Of a stretch of DNA of 64,000 nt, positions 54,043-62,358 are shown piece after piece; within the stretch, counting starts at the first letter, position 1, and each line of letters opens with the position of its first letter. The stretch lies in NCBI GenBank assembly GCA_025350055.1, contig JANXYK010000029.1:62001-126000 (forward strand), read 5' to 3'. The position numbers and the translations under genes were made by a program. The notes below the pieces were generated by a model. That model saw only the letters and a list, made by a program, of their open reading frames with translations, made no database searches and was not told where the DNA came from. This stretch comes from Gammaproteobacteria bacterium (GTDB lineage Bacteria > Pseudomonadota > Gammaproteobacteria > Steroidobacterales > Steroidobacteraceae).

Positions 54043-56217
54043 ATGCCCGGGTTCAGTCGTCGGCTGGCGCTGCTCGCGTGCGCCGCAATACTGCCACTGT
54101 CAGCTGTTGTGGCGGTGTCAGCGCAGCCGACGATCTCCTACCCGTCAGCGCCGCGCGGCGCGGTAGTGGATGACTATCACGGCGTCAAGGTCGCCGATCC
54201 GTATCGCTGGCTCGAGGAGCTGGACTCGGTGGCGACGCGCGGCTGGGTTGCCGCCGAGGGCGCGCTCACCGATCGCTACCTCGCCGCCTTGCCGATGCGC
54301 CAGGCGCTGCGCAGTCGCATCGGCAAGCTGTATGACTACGAGCGCTTCGGCGTGCCGTTTCATGGCGGCGAGCAGTATTTCTACACGCGCAATTCAGGCT
54401 TGCAGAACCAGTCGGTGCTCTACACAGCCCGGGGGCTCGCGGGCAAGCCGCAGGTGCTGCTCGATCCGAACAACCTGTCGAAGGATGGCAGTCTCGCGCT
54501 TGTCGGTTACGTGCCGAGTCGCGACGGGCAGTGGCTGGCCTACGGTGTTTCGGTCTCGGGCTCGGATTGGACCGAGTGGCACATCCGCAATGTGGCGTCG
54601 CGCCGCGACCTGCCCGAGGTCATTCGCTACGCCAAGTACTATGCGCCGGTATTCTCACCCGATGCCACACGGCTCTATTACAGCGCCTTTCCCGCGCCGG
54701 CGGCCGGTCAGGAACTCAGCGCGCAGGACCTGGGTAACGCGGTCTACGTGCACTCACTCCGTACGGCGACGAGCAGCGACCAGAAACTCCTGGAGCTTGC
54801 TGGACATCCGGACTGGCAGTACTGGGTCCACCTGTCCGATGACGGCCGCTGGCTGGTGGCAGCCGCGGGCGAAGGCCAGGTGGGTGACAAGAGCGTCGAG
54901 AATGTCTACCTGATCGATCTGTCCAGACCGGATCACCCGGTCGCACCAATTGCCGAAGGGTTCCACGCGGCCTACGAGTATGTGGGCGCGGACGCGGGTC
55001 AGCTGTATTTCCTGACCACGCTCGATGCTCCGAACGGCAAGGTTGTGGCCATCGAACCCGCCGCGGCGGGAGCGGCGGCGATGCGCACCGTCATAGAGGC
55101 GGGCCCGGAGGCCATCGCGCTGAGCGAGGCTGAATCTAACGTGAGCGTCGTGGACCACCAGCTGATCGTGCATTCCATACGCGATGCGCACAGCCGCGTC
55201 AGGATCTACGGCCTCGATGGTCGGCAGCGGCGCGAAGTGGCATTGCCGGGTTCAGGTACGGTCGCGGGTTTCCAGGGCCGACCTGCGGATCGCACGACTT
55301 TCTACTCATTCACGGACCTCATCACGCCTGACACGATCTATCGCTACGACCTCGCGAGCGGCGTCAGTGAGGTCTATCGGAAGCCCGGCGTCACCTTCGA
55401 TCCTGCCCGCCTGGAGCAACGGCAGGTATTTTTCCCGGCGAAGGACGGAACCCGCATCCCGATGCTGCTCGCGTATCGCAAGGGCCTGATGCTCGATGGC
55501 AGCAATCCGCTGCTGCTCTACGGCTACGGCGGCTTCGGCATTCCAATGTTGCCGCAGTTCGATGCGCCGCTGATCGCCTGGCTCGAGTCTGGTGGCGTGT
55601 ACGCGCTCGCCAATATCCGCGGCGGAGGTGAGTACGGCGAGCAGTGGCACCAGCAGGCCAATCGCGACCACAAGCAGGTCGTGTTCGATGACTTTATCGC
55701 CGCGGCGCAATGGCTGATCGCCGAGCACTACACCTCGACACTCAAGCTGGCGATCTGGGGCGCATCCAATGGCGGGCTGCTGGTCGGTGCCTGTCTCACG
55801 CAGCAGCCTGAGCTCTATGGCGCGGTGATCGCGGACGTCGGCGTGATGGACATGCTGCGCTTCGATCGCTTCGGCCAGGGCGCGGGCTGGACCGGTGAAT
55901 TTGGCTCACCGCAAATTGCCACCGATTTTCCGGCGCTCTACGCCTACTCACCGCTCCAGCATGTACGCGCGGGCACGCACTATCCGGCGACGCTGGTGAT
56001 TACCGGCAATCACGATACGCGCGTCATGCCGGCGCACTCATTCAAGTTCGCCGCCGCCTTGCAGTCTGCGCAGGCGGGCACTGCACCGATCCTGCTGTTC
56101 ATCGAGAAATCATCAGGCCACGGTGGTGGCCCGACAGTCAGCCAGGCCATCGACCAGCATGCGGCGATCTTCGCGTTCCTGGCCGAGCGGCTGGGGATGA
56201 GTGCAGCCCTGCGCTAG
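54043..56217 (+). CDS. Exported prolyl oligopeptidase (S9A family)
   Basis: 724 residues including a signal peptide (LALLACAAILPLSAVVAVSAQ). The N-terminal beta-propeller opens with DDYHGVKVADPYRWLEELDS, the S9A mark. The C-terminal hydrolase domain has YGYGGFGIPMLP, NIRGGGEYGEQWHQ, and the catalytic triad S575 in IWGASNGGLLVGA, D658 in GNHDTRVMPAHS and H693 in SSGHGGG. It cleaves after proline in short peptides, here likely in the periplasm. It is 7 bases downstream of the small glycine-rich gene. Confidence 0.95.
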   Translation: MPGFSRRLALLACAAILPLSAVVAVSAQPTISYPSAPRGAVVDDYHGVKVADPYRWLEELDSVATRGWVAAEGALTDRYLAALPMRQALRSRIGKLYDYERFGVPFHGGEQYFYTRNSGLQNQSVLYTARGLAGKPQVLLDPNNLSKDGSLALVGYVPSRDGQWLAYGVSVSGSDWTEWHIRNVASRRDLPEVIRYAKYYAPVFSPDATRLYYSAFPAPAAGQELSAQDLGNAVYVHSLRTATSSDQKLLELAGHPDWQYWVHLSDDGRWLVAAAGEGQVGDKSVENVYLIDLSRPDHPVAPIAEGFHAAYEYVGADAGQLYFLTTLDAPNGKVVAIEPAAAGAAAMRTVIEAGPEAIALSEAESNVSVVDHQLIVHSIRDAHSRVRIYGLDGRQRREVALPGSGTVAGFQGRPADRTTFYSFTDLITPDTIYRYDLASGVSEVYRKPGVTFDPARLEQRQVFFPAKDGTRIPMLLAYRKGLMLDGSNPLLLYGYGGFGIPMLPQFDAPLIAWLESGGVYALANIRGGGEYGEQWHQQANRDHKQVVFDDFIAAAQWLIAEHYTSTLKLAIWGASNGGLLVGACLTQQPELYGAVIADVGVMDMLRFDRFGQGAGWTGEFGSPQIATDFPALYAYSPLQHVRAGTHYPATLVITGNHDTRVMPAHSFKFAAALQSAQAGTAPILLFIEKSSGHGGGPTVSQAIDQHAAIFAFLAERLGMSAALR

Positions 56218-56220
56218 CCG

Positions 56221-56240
56221 CCGCCAGTGGCCACTAGCGG
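56221..56240. other. Palindrome between convergent stops
   Basis: CCGCC-AGTGGCCACT-AGCGG: a perfect self-complementary core AGTGGCCACT flanked by CCGC/GCGG. It lies between the stops of the oligopeptidase gene (56217) and the TetR gene (56234). No T-tract follows on either strand, so terminator function is weakly supported. Confidence 0.35.
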
Positions 56241-56941
56241 CGCGGTGGCGCGCGTTTCGATACGCGTGCGCTTGCTGTCCTGGCGCGCTGCTTGTTGTTC
56301 GCGCCAGCGCGCGCAGCGCTGCGCGGCAACAATCCCTGGTAGAAGACGCGCGCGAAGGCGTCGGCGATCTGCCGTGGCGACATCGATTGATCCTGCCGGT
56401 ACCAGTGCGCGATCCAGTTGAGCGCGCCGGCGATCGCGAAGGCGGTCATCTTCGGATCGCACTTGTGTATCGAACCATCGCGCATGCCTTCGCGCAGCAG
56501 CTTGCGGATGCCCTGGTCGATCTCGGATTTCAGCGCCTTGATCCTGGCGCCCAGCTGCGGACCCAGGTCATGGTCTTCGGCGCGCACCATGCACCAGCCG
56601 TATTCCGAGGCAATGGCCTGGGCATAGTTGCTGATCACCAGTTGCAGCCGCTCGCCGGCCGGTGCGGGCAGGCGATCGGCGCGGCCCATCGCCACGCGGA
56701 TACGCTCGAGTCCGGCGACGAAACATTCGAACAGCAGCTGCTCCTTGTTGGCGACGTAGTAATACACCGTCGGCTTGGTGACATTGAGCTGCGCGGCGAT
56801 CATGTCGATGGAAGTGTTGTGGTAGCCATGCTCGCTGAAGGCGCGTGCTGCAGCGCGGATCACCGCGACGCGCTTGCTGTCACGATCGCGCGTGCGCACG
56901 CGTCGCGCCGGCCAGGGCGATGCCGCGGCCGTTGCAGTCAT
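56234..56941 (-). CDS. TetR family transcriptional regulator
   Basis: 235 residues from the ATG giving MTATAAASPWPARR. The N-terminal HTH is KRVAVIRAAARAFSEHGYHNTSIDMIAAQLNVTKPTVYYYVANKEQLLFECF, the canonical TetR DNA-binding domain with its Tyr-rich recognition helix. The C-terminal ligand domain includes YGWCMVRAEDHDLGP and ends with a basic Arg/Lys tail of about 20 residues. The gene is divergent from the KASIII-like gene and close to two copies of a CTACCCG-N2-AGTAG site, so it probably controls this acyl-CoA cluster, with an acyl-CoA or related ligand. No ligand can be read from sequence. Confidence 0.93.
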   Translation of the reverse strand: MTATAAASPWPARRVRTRDRDSKRVAVIRAAARAFSEHGYHNTSIDMIAAQLNVTKPTVYYYVANKEQLLFECFVAGLERIRVAMGRADRLPAPAGERLQLVISNYAQAIASEYGWCMVRAEDHDLGPQLGARIKALKSEIDQGIRKLLREGMRDGSIHKCDPKMTAFAIAGALNWIAHWYRQDQSMSPRQIADAFARVFYQGLLPRSAARAGANNKQRARTASARVSKRAPPRR

Positions 56942-56997
56942 CAGATCGTCGCCGCTGTGGCTGGTCAAGGTGGTGCCCGTGTAAGTCGCATCGCGCG

Positions 56998-57026
56998 TTG
57001 ACTGCGACTCTACCCGCAAGTAGCAT
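56998..57026 (+). promoter_or_regulatory. Promoter TTGACT-N17-TAGCAT before the KASIII-like gene
   Basis: TTGACT (56998-57003), a 17-base spacer and TAGCAT (57021-57026). The operator CTACCCGCAAGTAG sits across the spacer and -10. An almost identical unit lies before icmF. Confidence 0.72.
57010..57023. promoter_or_regulatory. Putative TetR operator 1, CTACCCGCAAGTAG
   Basis: CTAC-CCGCAA-GTAG (57010-57023) is an inverted repeat with 4-base arms, placed between the divergent TetR and KASIII-like starts. The matching site before icmF is CTACCCGTGAGTAG, differing only in two central bases. Occupancy would block the -10 of the plus-strand promoter. The assignment to the adjacent TetR protein is inferred from position. 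Confidence 0.75.
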
Positions 57027-57070
57027 GCGGCTCAATTTTTCCCGGAGGCCCGCTGTCGCGGGCAGCTGCC

Positions 57071-58018
57071 TTGCACATCCTCGATCTGGCCAGCTACCTG
57101 CCGGCGAGCATCATCGACAACCAGCGCCTGAGCGAGCTCACCGGTCGCGACAGCGAATTCTTCCTGCGCCGCACCGGTATCCAGGAGCGGCGTCGCGCGG
57201 CGGCCGACGAGAACACCAACACCATGGCGCTCAGCGCCGTGCGCTCGCTCAGCGCACACAGCCAGACATTGCTTGCCGAGGTCGATCTGGTGGTGGGTTG
57301 TTCCTATACGAGCTGGGACCTGATCGGCACGCTCGCGCATGCGGTGCAGCGCGGTTGCGGCCTGCGGCGCGCGCGTGCCTTCACGCTCTCCTCGGCCTGC
57401 TCTTCGGTAGCCAACGCGCTGGAGGTGGCTGCGGCATTCTTCGATGCCGGGCGCTCCGAGTGCGTGCTGATCGTCGCGGCCGATCACAACAGTCTCTACT
57501 CCGACGACACTGATTCGCACTCCGGGCATCTGTGGGGCGATGGTGCCGCGGCGCTGCTATTGCAGCGCACGCCGTGCGCGGGTGCGCCTTTTGCCGTGCT
57601 CGATGTCTGGACCGCGGGCCTGGCGCACATGGGCAGGGGTCTCGAGGGCGTGGTGCTGCGTCCGCATGCCGATGGCCTCACCATGCCCAACGGCAGGGAT
57701 GTGTTCGTGCAGGCCTGTGACGGCATGGAATCCGCGGCGCGCCTGCTGCTGGAACGCAATGGGCTGCAACCGCGGGACCTGCGCCTGCTGGTGCCGCACC
57801 AGGCCAACCAGCGCATCATCGACCATGTCGCCGATTCGCTCGGCATCGCACCGGAGAGCGTGGCCTCGACCATTGCGCACTACGGCAACACCGGTTGCGC
57901 CAGCGCGATCATCACGCTGCAGCAGCACCAGCAGCGCCTGCAGGTCGGCGAGCTGGCACTGATCGTGACCTTCGGCGGCGGCTATTCGGCCGGCGCCGCA
58001 CTGCTGCGCAAGCAATAG
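57071..58018 (+). CDS. 3-oxoacyl-ACP synthase III-like ketoacyl synthase
   Basis: 315 residues if started at TTG 57071; a CTG at 57053, 4 bases after a GGAGG, is another option, and no ATG or GTG fits. The thiolase-fold triad is intact: C110 in LSSACSSVANAL, H243 in VPHQANQRI and N273 in YGNTGCAS, matching FabH-type enzymes. The N-terminus MHILDLASYLP ends in YLP as usual for the family. It should condense an acyl-CoA or acyl-ACP with a malonyl unit or catalyse a related thioester reaction. It is divergent from the TetR gene and precedes icmF by 88 bases; a role in short or branched acyl-CoA metabolism is inferred. Confidence 0.85.
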   Translation: MHILDLASYLPASIIDNQRLSELTGRDSEFFLRRTGIQERRRAAADENTNTMALSAVRSLSAHSQTLLAEVDLVVGCSYTSWDLIGTLAHAVQRGCGLRRARAFTLSSACSSVANALEVAAAFFDAGRSECVLIVAADHNSLYSDDTDSHSGHLWGDGAAALLLQRTPCAGAPFAVLDVWTAGLAHMGRGLEGVVLRPHADGLTMPNGRDVFVQACDGMESAARLLLERNGLQPRDLRLLVPHQANQRIIDHVADSLGIAPESVASTIAHYGNTGCASAIITLQQHQQRLQVGELALIVTFGGGYSAGAALLRKQ

Positions 58019-58071
58019 CTGGCTGCCCCGCGCGCGCTGTGCGCTGCCTCGCAGCCCGCGCCCCCTCCCGG

Positions 58072-58100
58072 TTGACGCCTATGCTACCCGTGAGTAGCAT
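58072..58100 (+). promoter_or_regulatory. icmF promoter TTGACG-N17-TAGCAT
   Basis: TTGACG (58072-58077), a 17-base spacer and TAGCAT (58095-58100). With a start 6-7 bases after the -10, the RNA would begin at the ATG (58107), predicting a leaderless mRNA. The only purine-rich stretch upstream, GAGTAG, lies within the operator/-10 region. Confidence 0.72.
58081..58100. promoter_or_regulatory. Putative TetR operator 2, before icmF
   Basis: ATGCTAC-CCGTGA-GTAGCAT (58081-58100), a perfect 7-base inverted repeat with a 6-base centre. Its core CTACCCGTGAGTAG is near-identical to the site at 57010-57023. It covers the -10 and the spacer of the icmF promoter and ends 6 bases before the ATG. Confidence 0.8.
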
Positions 58101-58106
58101 TCCGCC

Positions 58107-61100
58107 ATGAATCCACCCCCGGCAGCCGGCGGCGCACACGCAGCTCACGCGGCCCGCGGGCGCGGTGCGGCTGCCGCCACGGACGCTGCCGCGACCAGCG
58201 TCGCCGGGCAGCTCGCACCGCTGCGTTTCATCTCGGCCGCCTCGCTTTTCGACGGGCACGATGCCGCCATCAACATGATCCGGCGCCTGCTGCAGTCGCA
58301 TGGTGCCGAGGTCGTGCACCTGGGGCACAACCGCAGCGTGGCCGAGATCGTGCGCGCGGCGATCCAGGAAGATGCCGACGCCATCGCCGTGTCGTCCTAC
58401 CAGGGCGGGCACAACGAATATTTCCGCTACCTGATCGACAGCCTCCGCGAACAGGGTGTCGGACACATCCGCGTGATCGTGGGCGGCGGCGGTACCATCA
58501 GCGCCGAGGAAGTCACGGCGCTCGAGGCCTACGGCGTCGCGAAGATCTACACACCTGAAGATGGTCGCCGGCTCGGGCTCGACGGGATGATCGACGATGT
58601 CATGGCGCGGGTGCGCGCGGTGGCAAGGCCGCCATTCGCCTTCACGCCGCCTACAGCCTGCGAGCCCTGGCCACTCGCGCGCGCGATCTCCGCACTCGAG
58701 CGTGATGATGTCGACGATGCGGGTGGTGCGCTGATCCGCCGCGCCATGGCTGTGGGGAAGCTTCCGACCAATGCGCGGCGCGCGCCGGTGATCGGCCTCA
58801 CCGGTACCGGTGGAGCCGGCAAGTCCAGCCTCAACGACGAACTGCTACAACGCTTCAGCCGCCATTTTCCCGAGCGCAATATTGCGGTCATTGCGATGGA
58901 TCCGACCCGGCGCCGTTCCGGTGGCGCGCTGTTGGGCGATCGCATCCGCATGAACTGCCTGGCCTCCGAGCGCATCTTCATGCGCTCGCTGGCGACGCGG
59001 CGGCCCAACCAGGCCACCAGTGCGGTGCTGCGCGAAGTGATCCAGCTGCTCCAGCTGGCGCATTTCGACCTGATCGTGGTCGAGACTGCCGGCATCGGCC
59101 AGTCCGATTCGGAAATCGCCGATGCCGTGGATATCCCGATCTACGTGATGACCAGCGAGTATGGCGCGCCCAGCCAGCTCGAGAAGATCGACATGCTCGA
59201 TTTTGCCGAACTGGTGGTGATCAACAAGTTCGAGAAGCGCGGCGGCGACGACGCGCTGCGCGATGTGCGCAAGCAGTGGCGTCGCAACCATCCGGATGCC
59301 GCGCGCATCAGCGACGCCGAAGTGCCGGTGTTTCCCACGGTAGCCAGCCGCTTCAATGATCCTGGCGTCAACCGGCTGTTTGCACAGCTGTGCGCGCGAC
59401 TGAGTGCGCGGGGCACGGCCTGGTCCCTGGGTGATATGGGTGTGCAACTGCCCGTCGGTCGTGAGTCGCTGATTCCTGCGAGCCGCAGCCGCTATCTGGC
59501 TGAAATCGCGGCCAACGGGCGCCGCGGGCAGGTCGAGGCCCAGAGCGCGGCGGCGAGCGCGCATCGCGCGGATGGCGTGTACGCCGCGTTGCAGTTGTTG
59601 AATGATGAATCGCTGCCCGCGCCACTCGAACACTTTGGGGCCGCGACCTTGCTGGCAGGCGCAGCGGATGAATCGCGGCTGCAGCTGCGCAAGGCCTACA
59701 ACGAGGCACTGGCGTCCATTCCGCCACCGGCGCTCGAGCAGTTGCGCCACTGGCCGGCGCGCAGCGCTGCGGTGCGGGCCACGCAGTACAGCTATCGGGT
59801 GCGCGGCCAGGAACTGCGTGGCGAGAACTACAGCACCACGCTCAGCGGCCTGCCGATCCCGAAGCTTGCGGCACCGGTGTACGGCGACTGGGGCGAGCAG
59901 CTGCGGTTCCTCATGACCGAGAACCTGCCGGGCGAGTTTCCCTACACTGCTGGTGTCTATCCCTATCGGCGCGAGGCAGAAGATCCGCTGCGCATGTTTG
60001 CAGGCGAGGGCGGCCCCGAGCGTACCAATCGCCGCTTCCACCTGCTCGCGCGTGGCCACGCGGCCACGCGCCTCTCGACGGCCTTCGATTCGACCACGCT
60101 CTATGGCGAAGACCCGGATACGCGCCCTGACATCTACGGGCGCATCGGCAATTCCGGTGTCTCGATCGCCAGCCTCGATGACATGAAAAAGCTCTATTCG
60201 GGCTTCGAGCTTGGTGCCAGCAAGACTTCGGTCTCGATGACCATCAATGGTCCGGCGCCGATCATCCTGGCGATGTACATGAATGCGGCGATCGACCAGC
60301 AGGTGGAACAGCACCTGCGCACCCAGGGCCAGTGGGCCGAGGCGCAGGCGCGCATCGCGGCGCTCAACGTCGAGGTCGCGAAACTCGCGCCGCTCCCGGC
60401 GTATCAGGGCGAGCTGCCTGAAGACCACGATGGCAGCGGCCTGGCGCTGCTGGGTCTCAGCGGCGATCAGCTGGTCGATGCGGCGACCTACCAGCGCATC
60501 AAGGCCGACACCCTGGCGCAGGTGCGCGGCACCGTGCAGGCCGACATCCTCAAGGAAGACCAGGCGCAGAACACCTGTATCTTCTCCACTGAATTCGCGA
60601 TGCGCATGATGGGCGACATCCAGCAGTATTTCATCGACCAGAAGGTGCGCAATTTCTACTCGGTGTCGATCTCCGGCTATCACATCGCCGAGGCGGGCGC
60701 GAACCCCATCAGCCAGCTGGCCTTCCCCCTCGCCAACGGCTTCACGATCGTCGAGTACTACCGGGCGCGCGGCATGAAGGTGGATGAGCTCGCTCCCAAC
60801 CTGTCGTTCTTCTTCTCCAACGGCATGGATCCGGAGTACGCGGTGATCGGCCGGGTGGCGCGCCGCGTCTGGGCGCGCGCGATGCGCGACCTCTACGGCG
60901 CCGGCGCGCGCAGCCAGATGCTGAAATATCACATCCAGACATCCGGGCGCTCGCTGCACGCGCAGGAGATCCAGTTCAACGACATCCGCACCACGCTGCA
61001 GGCGCTGTACGCGCTGTTCGACAACTGCAATTCGCTGCACACCAATGCCTACGATGAGGCGCTCACCACGCCGACCGAAGAGAGCGTGCGCCGCGCGGTG

Positions 61101-61628
61101 GCGATTCAGTTGATCATCAATCGCGAACTCGGCCTGAACCAGAACCAGAACCCCTGGCAGGGATCGTTCCTGATGGAGCAGCTCACCGATCAGGTGGAGG
61201 AAGCGGTCTACAAGGAATTCGACGCGATAGCCGAGCGCGGCGGCGTGCTGGGCGCGATGGAGACCATGTACCAGCGCAGCCGCATCCAGGAACAGAGCAT
61301 GTACTACGAACAGCAGAAGCACGATGGTTCGCTGCCGCTGATCGGGGTCAACACCTTCCTGGCGGATGCAGCCGCGGATGTGCCGCGGCACGCGGCGCCG
61401 CTGATCCGCTCCAGCGAGGAAGAAAAGGCGGCCCAGGTCGCCAACGTGCGCAATTTCCAGCAGCGCAACGCCGCGCGCTCAGGGTCGGCGCTGCAGGAGC
61501 TGCAGCGTGTTGCAGCCGGCGGCGGCAACGTGTTCGCGCAGCTGCTCGAAGCGGTGAAGTTCTGCTCGCTGGGCCAGATCTCGCAGGCGCTCTACCAGGT
61601 GGGCGGCCAGTATCGGCGCAGCGTGTGA
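58107..61628 (+). CDS. icmF: Fused isobutyryl-CoA mutase IcmF
   Basis: 1173 residues. Three domains in IcmF order: B12-binding (RFISAASLFDGHDAAINM, with D49 and H51 as cobalt-side residues, then GGHNEYFRY), a MeaB-like G-protein chaperone (Walker A GLTGTGGAGKSSL, K239; later DLIVVETAGIGQSDSE and VINKFEKRG), and the mutase large domain from about residue 560. The two residues that recognise substrate in methylmalonyl-CoA mutase (Tyr, Arg) are replaced by Phe (F631, in MFAGEGG) and Gln (Q821, in AQNTCIF), the pair described for isobutyryl-CoA mutases. It interconverts isobutyryl-CoA and n-butyryl-CoA; pivalyl-CoA mutation is a known variant activity. It follows the KASIII-like gene and its own TetR-type operator. 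Confidence 0.93.
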   Translation: MNPPPAAGGAHAAHAARGRGAAAATDAAATSVAGQLAPLRFISAASLFDGHDAAINMIRRLLQSHGAEVVHLGHNRSVAEIVRAAIQEDADAIAVSSYQGGHNEYFRYLIDSLREQGVGHIRVIVGGGGTISAEEVTALEAYGVAKIYTPEDGRRLGLDGMIDDVMARVRAVARPPFAFTPPTACEPWPLARAISALERDDVDDAGGALIRRAMAVGKLPTNARRAPVIGLTGTGGAGKSSLNDELLQRFSRHFPERNIAVIAMDPTRRRSGGALLGDRIRMNCLASERIFMRSLATRRPNQATSAVLREVIQLLQLAHFDLIVVETAGIGQSDSEIADAVDIPIYVMTSEYGAPSQLEKIDMLDFAELVVINKFEKRGGDDALRDVRKQWRRNHPDAARISDAEVPVFPTVASRFNDPGVNRLFAQLCARLSARGTAWSLGDMGVQLPVGRESLIPASRSRYLAEIAANGRRGQVEAQSAAASAHRADGVYAALQLLNDESLPAPLEHFGAATLLAGAADESRLQLRKAYNEALASIPPPALEQLRHWPARSAAVRATQYSYRVRGQELRGENYSTTLSGLPIPKLAAPVYGDWGEQLRFLMTENLPGEFPYTAGVYPYRREAEDPLRMFAGEGGPERTNRRFHLLARGHAATRLSTAFDSTTLYGEDPDTRPDIYGRIGNSGVSIASLDDMKKLYSGFELGASKTSVSMTINGPAPIILAMYMNAAIDQQVEQHLRTQGQWAEAQARIAALNVEVAKLAPLPAYQGELPEDHDGSGLALLGLSGDQLVDAATYQRIKADTLAQVRGTVQADILKEDQAQNTCIFSTEFAMRMMGDIQQYFIDQKVRNFYSVSISGYHIAEAGANPISQLAFPLANGFTIVEYYRARGMKVDELAPNLSFFFSNGMDPEYAVIGRVARRVWARAMRDLYGAGARSQMLKYHIQTSGRSLHAQEIQFNDIRTTLQALYALFDNCNSLHTNAYDEALTTPTEESVRRAVAIQLIINRELGLNQNQNPWQGSFLMEQLTDQVEEAVYKEFDAIAERGGVLGAMETMYQRSRIQEQSMYYEQQKHDGSLPLIGVNTFLADAAADVPRHAAPLIRSSEEEKAAQVANVRNFQQRNAARSGSALQELQRVAAGGGNVFAQLLEAVKFCSLGQISQALYQVGGQYRRSV

Positions 61629-61652
61629 GGGCCAGAATCCCGAGCCCCTGGC

Positions 61653-61850
61653 GTGACTGACCAGCAGCAGGCGACGCCGGTCGCATCACCCTGCACCAAC
61701 ATCTGCCGGCTCGATGCGCGCCAGGTGTGCGTAGGCTGTGGACGCAGCCTGCAGGAAATTGCCGAATGGGGCGCAGCCGGCGAAGGGCGACGCCGGCAGA
61801 TCGTCGCGGCCGCCCGGCTGCGACAAGCCCGACCGCCTGCCTTACAATGA
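61653..61850 (+). CDS. DUF1289 family small protein
   Basis: 65 residues from GTG 61653. The four-cysteine motif SPCTNICRLDARQVCVGCGRSLQEIAEW is the DUF1289 signature, probably metal-binding. No function is known. It follows icmF by 24 bases and precedes the MaoC-like gene by 49 bases. Confidence 0.87.
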   Translation: MTDQQQATPVASPCTNICRLDARQVCVGCGRSLQEIAEWGAAGEGRRRQIVAAARLRQARPPALQ

Positions 61851-61899
61851 GCCGCGAAATTTCTGCAGGCGCCCGTGAATCTCCGGGCGTGGAGGTCGC

Positions 61900-62358
61900 G
61901 TGGCAGGGCTGTATTTCGAGGAACTGACGGTCGGCAAACTCTTCAGGCACGCTATCCGCCGCACCGTGACCGAGGCGGACAACGTGTTCTTCTCGGCACT
62001 TACGCACAATCCGGCGGCGCTGCACCTCGATGAAGAGTACTGCCGCAATTCCACCGAGTTCGGCCAGCGCATCGTCAACAGCGCCTTCACCCTTGGCCTG
62101 ATGGTCGGCATATCGGTCGGCGACACGACGCTCGGCACCACGGTCGCGAACCTCGGCTGGGATGAAGTGCGCTTTCCGAAGCCGCTGTTCCATGGCGACA
62201 CCGTGCGGGTTGAATCCGCAGTGCTGGAGGCGCGGCTCAGCAAGTCGCGCCCGGACAATGGCATCGTCACCTTCGAGCATCGCGCCTACAACCAGCACGA
62301 CGTGCTGGTGGCGAGCTGCAAGCGTTCAGCGCTGATGCTGCGCAAATCGCCGGCATGA
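61900..62358 (+). CDS. MaoC-like acyl-CoA hydratase
   Basis: 152 residues from GTG 61900, with GGAGG a few bases upstream. The hot-dog fold motif is [27 protein letters not shown], the hydratase-2 type active site (Asp/Asn and His). Later [39 protein letters not shown] match MaoC family enzymes such as mesaconyl-CoA hydratase and short-chain enoyl-CoA hydratases. The substrate is not fixed by sequence. It is translationally coupled by ATGA to the next gene. Confidence 0.86.
   Translation: MAGLYFEELTVGKLFRHAIRRTVTEADNVFFSALTHNPAALHLDEEYCRNSTEFGQRIVNSAFTLGLMVGISVGDTTLGTTVANLGWDEVRFPKPLFHGDTVRVESAVLEARLSKSRPDNGIVTFEHRAYNQHDVLVASCKRSALMLRKSPA

Noticed and set aside
58845..61391. 848-codon open frame on the minus strand opposite icmF
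   Set aside because: It is a shadow of icmF: third-position GC bias in a high-GC genome opens the antisense frame. The protein has no fold signature, is rich in Arg, His and Ala, and has no ribosome site.
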